Shown here piece by piece: positions 55,835 through 62,664 of a stretch of DNA of 62,664 bases. This DNA comes from Marinomonas aquimarina (GTDB lineage: Bacteria > Pseudomonadota > Gammaproteobacteria > Pseudomonadales > Marinomonadaceae). Made by a program: the position numbers and the translations under genes. The notes under the pieces are model-generated. The model was not told the origin of the DNA. It was given only the letters and a program-made list of their open reading frames with translations, and ran no database searches. Within the stretch, counting starts at the first letter, position 1. The number at the start of each line of letters is the position of its first letter. The stretch spans positions 1 through 62,664 of the forward strand of contig NZ_FLOC01000022.1 of NCBI RefSeq assembly GCF_900089755.1. The letters are read 5' to 3'.

Positions 55835-56230
55835 ATGCAATTATCTTCATCTCAACAACGCTGGGGCGCAATTGCGGCCTTTCAAGCGTTTCTTTCTGTG
55901 GCGGCGGGGGCATTTGGTGCCCACGGTTTAAAAAATATGGTCGCCGCACACAACTTAGAGTGGTGGCAAACCGCTTGCCAGTATTTGATGTACCACAGTC
56001 TTGGCAGTGTGTTGGCCGTTCTATTGGCCTCTATGAGTGTGAAGTTTCTTTGGTCGGTGCGTTTATTTACCTGCGGTAATATATTGTTCGCAGGGTCGTT
56101 GGCGCTGATGACGTTAACGGATATTCGCATCCTAGGAGCGGTGACACCGATCGGTGGCGTCTTGTACTTGGCTGGTTGGCTAGTGATGTTGAAAGGCTTT
56201 CTACACACTTCTGTGCCTTCTAAGTCCTAA
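55835..56230 (+). CDS. DUF423 family membrane protein, YgdD-like
   Basis: This 131-residue inner-membrane protein has four hydrophobic spans and the family N terminus IAAFQAFLSVAAGAFGAHGLK; RILGAVTPIGGVLYLAGWL is the second hallmark. Members of the DUF423/YgdD family have unknown function. It starts 14 bp after the WD40-like gene and precedes trmB by 80 bp. Confidence 0.9.
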   Translation: MQLSSSQQRWGAIAAFQAFLSVAAGAFGAHGLKNMVAAHNLEWWQTACQYLMYHSLGSVLAVLLASMSVKFLWSVRLFTCGNILFAGSLALMTLTDIRILGAVTPIGGVLYLAGWLVMLKGFLHTSVPSKS

Positions 56231-56310
56231 GAAAGCGGTGAATTAACAGACATTTTTATTCGATTTTAGTACCATACGCGCCTAAATTTGAATTTGAGAC
56301 TGTCAACTCC

Positions 56311-57024
56311 ATGCAAGACGAACAGAACCCAACTAATCCAGACATTAAACATCGCAGAATTCGCAGTTTCGTTGTACGAGGTGGTCGTATGACGGAAGGC
56401 CAACAAAAAGCTTACGACGCCAACTGGGAAGTGTATGGCTTGGAAGTTGCCGACGGTCGTATTTCTTATGAAGAGGTATTTGGTCGTACGTCTGACGTCG
56501 TACTTGAAGTAGGCTTTGGCATGGGGGCGTCTTTGGTGGAAATGGCCAAAAATGCGCCTGAGAAAGACTTTATTGGTATCGAAGTGCACCCACCGGGTGT
56601 GGCCAAGCTGATGATGCTCGCGGCAGAAGCGGGTATCAACAACATTCGTGTTTACTGCCACGATGCGATCGAAGTCATGGCCGATTGTTTGCCACAAGCG
56701 CAAGCGTCTACTTTCCAACTATTCTTCCCAGATCCATGGCATAAGAAGAAGCACAACAAACGCCGTATTGTTCAGCCGTTGTTTGCGCAGCAAGTCGCAA
56801 ACGTGTTGAAAATCGGTGGTGTATTCCATATGGCAACCGACTGGGAACCGTATGCAGAACACATGATGGAAGTAATGGAAGTTCAAGAGAACTATGAAAA
56901 CGCAGCGGGTAAAGGTAATTACCACCCACGCCCAGAAGCGCGTCCATTAACGAAATTTGAACAACGTGGTGAGCGTTTAGGCCACGGTGTTTGGGATCTT
57001 ATGTACACTAAAATCAGTGGCTAA
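56311..57024 (+). CDS. trmB: tRNA (guanine-N7-)-methyltransferase
   Basis: TrmB makes m7G46 in tRNA variable loops with SAM. The 237 residues show [17 protein letters not shown], the SAM-binding [30 protein letters not shown], and the catalytic/tRNA segment [20 protein letters not shown]. The ATG at 56311 follows the DUF423 gene on the same strand and a bidirectional terminator follows. Confidence 0.96.
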   Translation: MQDEQNPTNPDIKHRRIRSFVVRGGRMTEGQQKAYDANWEVYGLEVADGRISYEEVFGRTSDVVLEVGFGMGASLVEMAKNAPEKDFIGIEVHPPGVAKLMMLAAEAGINNIRVYCHDAIEVMADCLPQAQASTFQLFFPDPWHKKKHNKRRIVQPLFAQQVANVLKIGGVFHMATDWEPYAEHMMEVMEVQENYENAAGKGNYHPRPEARPLTKFEQRGERLGHGVWDLMYTKISG

Positions 57025-57080
57025 ATAGGGCGCCCAGTTAAGAGGCGGGTTGGATCTGTCTCTTAACGTGCCGCAGACAT

Positions 57081-57111
57081 AAAAAAACCGACGCTAGCGT
57101 CGGTTTTTTTG
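57081..57111. terminator. Bidirectional terminator between trmB and hns-like gene
   Basis: AAAAAACCGACGCTAG and its mirror CTAGCGTCGGTTTTTTT form a near-perfect palindrome between convergent genes. Confidence 0.92.
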
Positions 57112-57124
57112 ATTCAGCGATCGA

Positions 57125-57526
57125 TTAATCTTGGATTTCAGCCGATGCGCGAGAGTTACCTGCATCGAAGTACTCTTGGAATGCTTTTGGTGTGCGGCCA
57201 CGGCCACTCCACTCAATTGTTTCACCATTCCATTCGATACGGTATTTAGGTTTAACTGTTTTGCCCTTAGTCGGGTTAGAACGCGTACCGCTTAATGCTG
57301 CGATCTCTTCTAATGTTAGACCACTTGCTTCGATCATCTTCGCAATATCAGACGCTTGACGAGCTTTCTCTTCAATCTCTGCTTGGCGAGCTTGCTCGTC
57401 TTCTTGCATTTTTACCAAAGCATTGTTCAAACCTTCAATTAGGTTTTCTAGTTGTGCAATAGTAAGGTCTTTTGCCGCAGCACGTGCTTTGGCTTTGTTT
57501 CCAGCTAGCTCTGCTAGTAAGCTCAT
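57125..57526 (-). CDS. H-NS family nucleoid-associated protein
   Basis: This 133-residue protein resembles H-NS: an N-terminal coiled-coil oligomerisation region (about 15-75) and a C-terminal DNA-binding segment KYRIEWNGETIEWSGRGRTPKAF, with the SGRGRTP loop corresponding to the QGR-type AT-hook motif. It should silence AT-rich DNA. The AT-rich upstream region (57527-57758), including poly-A/T tracts, is a plausible autoregulatory target shared with divergent tex. Sequence is more H-NS than MvaT in character. Confidence 0.88.
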   Translation of the reverse strand: MSLLAELAGNKAKARAAAKDLTIAQLENLIEGLNNALVKMQEDEQARQAEIEEKARQASDIAKMIEASGLTLEEIAALSGTRSNPTKGKTVKPKYRIEWNGETIEWSGRGRTPKAFQEYFDAGNSRASAEIQD

Positions 57527-57758
57527 GATTTCCCCTAATTATCTGAAACGCATTTATTAACGCGAACACAGAGCAGAAATCCATCCAAAACTGTGTTTCT
57601 CTTTGTTTATCTAAACAGGTAAGCTTAAATCCAAAACTTACACAAAGTCTGTATGACTAAGAATAGCATTCATTTAATTAATTTTAATCTATGCTGAGCA
57701 AAAAAATTAAATAAAAACTTCTTAATAAAAAAGCTCTTTTAAGCTTTCTGTAAATAAT

Positions 57759-59921
57759 ATGGCGACTTTATTGAATACTATGTTAATTGCTTTGTCGAAA
57801 GAATACTCAGTCTCTGAAAGTATTGTAACCAATATCATTAAGTTATTTGAAGAGGGCGCTACGGTGCCTTTTGTTGCACGCTACCGTAAGGAAGCAACAG
57901 GCGGTATGTCTGATGAGCAGCTGCGTAGCTTTCATGGGCGTTGGCAATACCTGGTGGAATTGGAAAAGCGCCGTGTGGCAATTATTGAATTGCTCAAGGA
58001 ACTGCCGGATATTCCTCCCTCTGTTTTTAGCGCGATTCAAAAAGCCAGCAGTAAAACAGAGTTAGAAGATATCTATGCGCCTTTTAAAAAGAACCGAAAA
58101 AGCAAGGCCGATCTTGCCATAGAGTTAGGTTTACTGCCCTTTGCTATTGCCCTTTGGCGCGATGGTCAAGGGCAAGGGGAAAAGCATTTCTTAGCTTTAA
58201 AAGAGCAGCTGAAAGAACCGCTAGAGTTTGACACAGCCATATCAGGGGCGTCGGATATTATTATTGAGCGTCTGGCACAAAATATCGCTACCTTGCAGCA
58301 AGGTAAGCTGTGTTTACAGCAAGAGGGAATTTTATGCAGCCGAGTGTTACGCGGTAAAAAAGAAGCGGGTGAAAAATTTCGAGATTACTTTGATTACCGT
58401 GAGCCAGTCAAAAAATGTCCAGCACATCGCTTATTGGCATTATTTAGAGGCAAGAAAGAAGGCTTCTTAAAACTGTCAATTGAATTAGAAGGTGAGCTAC
58501 CTTATTCCCTGAATCATTCACTCTATGTCACGCCTTTTGGTTTTCCTGAAGTCAAAGACCGTACATCAAGTAAGGAAAAACTGGCATGGCTAACCAAAGC
58601 TTGGCAAGAAAAGATCCTGTCTAAACTAGAGGCGGATGTATTGGCAGAACTAAAAGAGCAGGCCGAGGCATCGGCCATTGAAGTATTTCAGGCCAATTTA
58701 AAAGACTTATTAATGGCGGCTCCTGCAGGGGCGAAAAGAACGCTTGCTCTAGACCCCGGTTTTAGAAATGGCGTCAAATGGGCCGCTGTGGATGAATACG
58801 GCCAATTATTGAATAACGGCGTGATTTATCCACATCCGCCACAAAATAAATCGGCTGAGGCTGAAGCCGTATTAGCCAAAGTGATTCAAAACCAGAATAT
58901 TGATTGGTTGGTGATTGGTAATGGTACCGCCTCTCGTGAGACAGAAGCGTTTGCCAAGCAGATGATTCAGCAATATCAGCTGAACTGTCGTTGTGTGATT
59001 GTGTCAGAGGCCGGCGCCTCGGTTTACTCCGCATCGCCCGTAGCGATCGAAGAGTTCCCTGATCTTGATGTGACCATCCGTGGTGCGATTTCCATTGCTC
59101 GTCGTTTTCAAGATCCGTTGGCCGAGTTGGTCAAAATCGACCCGCAAGCTATCGGTGTGGGCCAATACCAGCACGATGTTAAAGCCAATCGCCTCAGTGA
59201 AGCGCTAGGAACCGTGGTGGAGGACTGTGTGAACGCCGTGGGTGTGGATTTGAATTTGGCCTCGGCATCCTTATTGACCTATGTCTCGGGACTAACACAG
59301 CGTTTGGCACAAAATATTATTGAGCTAAGGGAGCAACTCGGCGGCTTTTCTAATCGCAATCAGCTTAAAAAGGTAAAAGGCATCGGCGATAAGGCGTTTG
59401 AGCAATGTGCGGGCTTTTTACGTATTCGGGGTGGGGATGAACCGTTAGACGCTTCGGCGGTGCACCCAGAGTCCTATGGCTTGGTCAAAGACATGGCTCG
59501 TGCGGTAAAACAAGAGTTAGTCCAGATGATTGGCAACCCTGAAGCTGTGGCCACCCTGAAAACCGCGACCTTAGCCAGTGCGGAGAATCGCTTTACCTTG
59601 CAAGACATTCTGCAAGAATTGGCCAAACCAGGACGCGATCCGCGACCTGAGTTTCAATACGCCAGCTTCGATGATGCCATTAGCAGCATCGAGGATCTGC
59701 AAGAAGGCATGACCCTAGAAGGGGTCGTCACCAATGTGGCGGCGTTTGGTGCCTTTGTCGATTTAGGGGTTCACCAAGATGGCTTGATCCATATATCACA
59801 GCTAGCGGATCGCTTTGTTAAAGACCCCCGTGATGAAGTGCGCATTGGCGAAGTGGTCAAGGTGCAAGTGCTGGAAGTGGATGCTAAACGCAAGCGTATT
59901 GGTTTAAAACGAATTTTGTAG
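57759..59921 (+). CDS. tex: Transcription accessory protein Tex (S1 RNA-binding)
   Basis: Tex is a conserved nucleic acid-binding protein of about 770 residues (here 720). Order: N-terminal helical domain with EGATVPFVARYRKEATGGMSDEQL, YqgF/RNase H-like domain (LDPGFRNGVKWAAVDEYG), HhH segment (FSNRNQLKKVKGIGDKAFEQCAGFLRI) and C-terminal S1 domain (LEGVVTNVAAFGAFVDLGVHQDGLIHISQL). It stops directly after the S1 domain, lacking the usual short tail. It has been linked to transcription and toxin-gene control. REPs follow directly. Confidence 0.94.
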   Translation: MATLLNTMLIALSKEYSVSESIVTNIIKLFEEGATVPFVARYRKEATGGMSDEQLRSFHGRWQYLVELEKRRVAIIELLKELPDIPPSVFSAIQKASSKTELEDIYAPFKKNRKSKADLAIELGLLPFAIALWRDGQGQGEKHFLALKEQLKEPLEFDTAISGASDIIIERLAQNIATLQQGKLCLQQEGILCSRVLRGKKEAGEKFRDYFDYREPVKKCPAHRLLALFRGKKEGFLKLSIELEGELPYSLNHSLYVTPFGFPEVKDRTSSKEKLAWLTKAWQEKILSKLEADVLAELKEQAEASAIEVFQANLKDLLMAAPAGAKRTLALDPGFRNGVKWAAVDEYGQLLNNGVIYPHPPQNKSAEAEAVLAKVIQNQNIDWLVIGNGTASRETEAFAKQMIQQYQLNCRCVIVSEAGASVYSASPVAIEEFPDLDVTIRGAISIARRFQDPLAELVKIDPQAIGVGQYQHDVKANRLSEALGTVVEDCVNAVGVDLNLASASLLTYVSGLTQRLAQNIIELREQLGGFSNRNQLKKVKGIGDKAFEQCAGFLRIRGGDEPLDASAVHPESYGLVKDMARAVKQELVQMIGNPEAVATLKTATLASAENRFTLQDILQELAKPGRDPRPEFQYASFDDAISSIEDLQEGMTLEGVVTNVAAFGAFVDLGVHQDGLIHISQLADRFVKDPRDEVRIGEVVKVQVLEVDAKRKRIGLKRIL

Positions 59922-59949
59922 CAGCGCGGCGGCGCGTGAAAACAGATAT

Positions 59950-60280
59950 TGTAGGACTGCGCTGCGCGCGGGAACATGCATTACAAATGCAGACTTAATC
60001 CCGCGGGAACCGCGGTCCTGCAATTCCTTGTATTTTGTAGGACCTCGCTGCGCGCGGGAACATGCATTACAAATGCAGACTTAATCCCGCGGGAACCGCG
60101 GTCCTGCAATTCCTTGTATTTTGTAGGACCTCGCTGCGCGAGGGAACGTACTTGTAAATGCAAACTTAATCCCGCGGAAACCGCGGTCCTACAATACCTT
60201 GTATTTTGTAGGACCTCGCTGTGCGAGGGAACATACTTGCAAATGCAGACTTAATCCCGCGGAAACCGCGGTCCTACAAT
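59950..60280 (+). repeat. Four inverted REP pairs (REPINs) upstream of the RAYT gene
   Basis: Units start at 59950, 60036, 60122 and 60207 (steps 86, 86, 85 bp). Each has a B REP (TGTAGGA foot, C(C/T)CGCTGCGCG-type hairpin, GAAC) followed by a TGCATTACAAATGCA-type palindromic spacer, CTTAATC and an inverted REP ending TCCTGCAA/TCCTACAA. The foot tetranucleotide GTAG faces outwards on both sides. A unit of the same kind lies on the other side of the RAYT gene. Confidence 0.92.
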
Positions 60281-60331
60281 ACGTCTAATATGCTAGGCTT
60301 GAAAAACAACTTCAAATTACATGGAGGTAAT

Positions 60332-60760
60332 ATGAAGGGCTATTCGCAACTACGCAAAGGCCGTATGTCGAACTCCTCAACGGTCTACCATTTAACGTTT
60401 GCCACTGATAAACGTATTCCATATTTTGAAAACTTTTATCGCTCGAGAGCAATGATAAAAGCTTTGAAACACTGTGACGATAAAGGATGGTCTAAAACTG
60501 TTGCTTTCGTTGTAATGCCAGACCACATTCATTGGCTAGTTCAACCCGCTTTCAAAGATATATCCGAGCTTGTAAGGGTCGTAAAAGAGTTTACCTTTAA
60601 ACATTATCAAATTAGATGGCAACGAAACTTCTATGATCGAGGAATGCGGTCAGATGAAGAAATGATCGAAACAGCAAGATACATTATTGCCAACCCAAAG
60701 CGAGCAACGATGGTTAATCACGTCGGCCAATATAGCCATTGGGATTGCACATTTTTATAG
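60332..60760 (+). CDS. REP-associated tyrosine transposase (RAYT, Y1 HUH)
   Basis: This 142-residue single-domain HUH enzyme is related to IS200/IS605 TnpA. The HUH motif is DHIHWLV (H65, H67), and the candidate nucleophile tyrosine is in ETARYIIANPKRA (Y117), in the context typical of RAYTs. RAYTs cut single-stranded REP DNA 3' of the GTAG foot. ATG at 60332 has a GGAGG at 60323-60327 and is chosen over the longer frame from 60221, which crosses REPs. REP pairs flank the gene on both sides and its stop codon TAG falls within the right-hand REP foot. Confidence 0.9.
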   Translation: MKGYSQLRKGRMSNSSTVYHLTFATDKRIPYFENFYRSRAMIKALKHCDDKGWSKTVAFVVMPDHIHWLVQPAFKDISELVRVVKEFTFKHYQIRWQRNFYDRGMRSDEEMIETARYIIANPKRATMVNHVGQYSHWDCTFL

Positions 60761-60828
60761 GACCGCGCTGCGCGCGGGAACATGCATTGCAAATGCAGAC
60801 TTAATCCCGCGGGAACCGCGGTCCTACA
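60755..60828 (+). repeat. REP pair (REPIN) downstream of the RAYT gene
   Basis: A B REP (ATAG foot instead of GTAG because it overlaps the RAYT stop codon; hairpin CCGCGCTGCGCGCGG) is followed by the TGCATTGCAAATGCA spacer and an inverted REP ending TCCTACAA. It matches the four upstream REPINs. Confidence 0.9.
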
Positions 60829-60840
60829 AAGGAAGCTAGC

Positions 60841-61746
60841 TTACTTGCGAATGGCATTACATTGCGCGCAGGATTGCTGCAATAGCTCCACAAACAAGCG
60901 TGTCGCTGGGCCGGTGCGCTCGCCTTTGCCAAATATGGCGTACATATGAAAGTTGCGTTCGCTGCCAGACTCCAATGACAACCTTTGCAAGCGACCTGTT
61001 TCCAAGGCATCGCGCAAATCTGCGATCGGTAGCCAGGCAAAGCCGATCCCTGAAGCGACCACTTCTAAAGCCGATTGCACACTGGATACTGTCCAACGAC
61101 GATCCGCGCCAAGCCAACCTTCATCGACCGATGTTTCCCGTCCAGAGTCGCGAATCACCACTTGTAGCTCTTGCTTCAAACGTTCGTTGCTGATCTTACC
61201 TTGTTCTTGGAACAGCGGGTGATCGGGGGCGGCCACGGCAATCATATCCACTTCGACAATGGGATCGGCCAGATAGCCCTTGGGTACAATGCCACTGAGT
61301 ACTAGGTCGGGAGAGCCGCTGCTGAGTGTATCCAGTGCGCCGCTGAGCACCACTTCTTTAAGTTGCACTTGAGTGCCTTGGCTTTGCGGTTCAAACGCGC
61401 GCAGTGCGCGAAGTAATGCCGGCGTCGGGAAAGCTTCGTCGACGACTAGCTCGATTTCTGGCTCCCAGCCTTGGCCTAGGGTATGCGCCAATTCTTCTAA
61501 TTCAACGGCTTCTTTGAGCAGATGACGAGAGCGCCTTAGCAATACTTCACCACGCTCAGTGAGCTTGGCTTTACGACCATCGATGGTCAGCAAAGGGTAG
61601 CCTAGCTGTTCTTGTAGTTTAGCCACCGTGTAGCTGATGGAGGACTGACTTTTGTGAAGTGCTTCAGCGGCTTGTGCGAAACCGCCTTTGTCTACCACGG
61701 CTTGTAGGACGCGCCACTGCTCTAAGGTCACTCGAGGTGCTTTCAT
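60841..61746 (-). CDS. LysR-family transcriptional regulator
   Basis: This 301-residue LysR regulator has the HTH at residues 20-45 (GGFAQAAEALHKSQSSISYTVAKLQEQL) and a C-terminal effector-binding domain. It is divergent from an azoreductase gene, the classical layout for local regulation by a LysR protein. Two CTTTTATATC repeats lie in the gap (61778-61787 and 61821-61830). Effector unknown; regulation of azoR is inferred. Confidence 0.9.
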   Translation of the reverse strand: MKAPRVTLEQWRVLQAVVDKGGFAQAAEALHKSQSSISYTVAKLQEQLGYPLLTIDGRKAKLTERGEVLLRRSRHLLKEAVELEELAHTLGQGWEPEIELVVDEAFPTPALLRALRAFEPQSQGTQVQLKEVVLSGALDTLSSGSPDLVLSGIVPKGYLADPIVEVDMIAVAAPDHPLFQEQGKISNERLKQELQVVIRDSGRETSVDEGWLGADRRWTVSSVQSALEVVASGIGFAWLPIADLRDALETGRLQRLSLESGSERNFHMYAIFGKGERTGPATRLFVELLQQSCAQCNAIRK

Positions 61747-61777
61747 CAGAATCTTCCGCTGTTTTGGTGTGTGATGT

Positions 61778-61830
61778 CTTTTATATCGTATTTTTTGATC
61801 TAAATCGTCAAAAACTTCCGCTTTTATATC
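61778..61830. promoter_or_regulatory. Candidate LysR operator repeats between LysR and azoR
   Basis: CTTTTATATC occurs twice 43 bp apart (about four helical turns) in the 160-bp AT-rich gap. Such paired sites are typical for LysR-type proteins, but binding is untested. Confidence 0.35.
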
Positions 61831-61906
61831 AAAAAAACTGGTTTTAATATGAGTCTATCGAATGACGCTAAAGCAGCGCTTCCCAAAGAATATTAGGAGA
61901 TTAATC

Positions 61907-62500
61907 ATGGCAACTCTATTACGTATCGATTCAAGTGCATCAGGTGACAACTCTAAATCTCGTCAACTCGCGGATGCTTTCGTCGCACAGTGGCTTGCAA
62001 AGAACCCAGACGGTCAAGTGGTAGTGCGCGATGTGAACGCTAAGCCACTGCCACACTTCACCAGCGAAACATTGGGCGCTTTGTTCACTCCAGAACAAGA
62101 CCGCACAGCAGAGCAACAAGCGATCGTAGCGATCGGTGATGAATTGATCGAAGAGCTAGAAGTCGCTGATGTGGTTGCGATCAGCGCGCCAACTTACAAC
62201 TTCAGCATTCCATCGACTTTGAAGTCTTACTTTGACTACGTAGCCCGTGCGGGTCGTACCTTCAAATACACAGAAGAAGGCCCAGTTGGCTTGGTCAAAA
62301 AAGACGCATATGTATTCTTGGCAAGCGGCAGTTTCCTAGAAAACACACCATACGATCACCAACTACCATACGTGAAGACCTTCCTGAACTTCATCGGTTT
62401 GAACGTTAAAGACGCTTTCGTAGCGGGCGGCCAAGCATTGGGTGAAGATGGCGAAAAAGCCTTCACTAGCGCCAAAGGTCGTATTGCTGAAGCGGTTTAA
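61907..62500 (+). CDS. azoR: FMN-dependent NADH-azoreductase
   Basis: This 197-residue flavodoxin-like oxidoreductase of the AzoR family reduces quinones and azo compounds with NADH and FMN. Visible segments are LLRIDSSASGDNSKSRQLADAF (FMN phosphate loop), SAPTYNFSIPSTLKSYFDYVARAGRTF and the C-terminal GGQALGEDGEKAF. ATG at 61907 has AGGAGA upstream and gives the family N terminus; the frame from 61862 is longer. It likely responds to the divergent LysR regulator. Confidence 0.93.
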   Translation: MATLLRIDSSASGDNSKSRQLADAFVAQWLAKNPDGQVVVRDVNAKPLPHFTSETLGALFTPEQDRTAEQQAIVAIGDELIEELEVADVVAISAPTYNFSIPSTLKSYFDYVARAGRTFKYTEEGPVGLVKKDAYVFLASGSFLENTPYDHQLPYVKTFLNFIGLNVKDAFVAGGQALGEDGEKAFTSAKGRIAEAV

Positions 62501-62567
62501 GCTAATCGCTGCTTTAACGGTATAAAAGGGGTCAGATCCTGAGGTATCCCCACAAATTTACTCATGA

Positions 62568-62664
62568 TCAGACTCTTTTCTCCAGCTGTTGGAGCAACTG
62601 CCTGATGCCGTCCCGCCATTCATTTTTTGATATCTCGAAACGAGTCATAACGGCTCGTTTTCCA
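62568..62664 (-). CDS. Possible C-terminal end of an ORF entering from the right edge
   Basis: Thirty-one codons are open to the window edge and end in TGA at 62570-62568; the residues include EISKNEWRDGIRQLLQQLEKRV, a helical segment. I do not recognise it. A GGGGTCAGATCC sequence at 62529 lies 3' of it, a motif I recall near Y1-transposase genes, so the ORF could belong to another mobile element. Weak evidence. Confidence 0.22.
   Translation of the reverse strand, partial: GKRAVMTRFEISKNEWRDGIRQLLQQLEKRV

Noticed and set aside
59976..60254. 92-codon frame across the REPINs
   Set aside because: It reads the REP pairs themselves, repeating the same peptide three times.
1..62664. tRNA, rRNA or prophage genes
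   Set aside because: I found no tRNA cloverleaf, rRNA segment or phage structural genes on either strand; short tRNAs could still be missed without a covariance search.

Overview
The window is a chromosomal segment of a marine-type gammaproteobacterium, most likely Oceanospirillales and probably close to Marinomonas. This is inferred from E. coli/Pseudomonas-like gene content and synteny (secB-grxC-yibN, gpmI-envC-ctpA-yibQ, glnA-ntrB-ntrC, ubiE-ubiB-hisE-tatABC, mutY-yggX); no rRNA or other taxonomic marker is present. Nearly all genes are housekeeping. The unusual content is a dense, layered set of palindromic repeats.

Layout. 1-1690: small accessory genes with an integron-like attC site between two HEPN-like ORFs, then a YjaB-type acetyltransferase. 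1733-2530: inverted repeats around a 72-codon gene. 2656-8202: a seven-gene thiamin salvage operon on the minus strand (thiD, three ABC transporter genes, tenA, thiM, thiE) led by a TPP riboswitch. 8264-9512: a composite repeat array of about 250-bp period, then an acetyltransferase. 10538-11706: secB-grxC-yibN. 11796-14469: lipoprotein, DUF1338 enzyme and LysR regulator. 14561-19474: gpmI, envC, ctpA, yibQ. 19570-25177: tsaC, DUF3461, and the nitrogen module ntrC-ntrB-glnA with a sigma-54 promoter and NtrC sites. 25257-31135: thiI, a PAS chemoreceptor, typA, dtd. 31134-31538: a 57-bp tandem array. 31656-35803: tatCBA, hisE, ubiB, ubiE. 35904-42551: diguanylate cyclase, dsbA, cytochrome c4, engB, gshA and a sco pair. 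42691-47287: Fur-type site with a TonB-dependent receptor, then hisF-hisH-hisB. 47474-52301: asmA, mutY, chrA, yggX. 52388-53120: a second 57-bp array. 53124-59921: FliL-like protein, dsbB, rsd, WD40-like lipoprotein, DUF423, trmB, H-NS-like protein, tex. 59950-60828: inverted REP pairs around a REP-associated tyrosine transposase (RAYT). 60841-62500: LysR and azoreductase. The right edge may hold the end of another ORF.

The functional modules are thiamin salvage under TPP control, nitrogen control (NtrC acting on the sigma-54 promoter of glnA), envelope and export functions (SecB, TatABC, DsbA/DsbB, EnvC/CtpA) and ubiquinone/histidine genes. The most interesting layer is the repeats. Three related hairpin types share a GTA(G/C)GA foot. 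One type (GTAG) flanks the RAYT. The GTAC types are packed as head-to-head pairs into exact 57-bp arrays between convergent genes. A separate 76-77-bp palindrome forms part of the composite array and is not explained by the RAYT.
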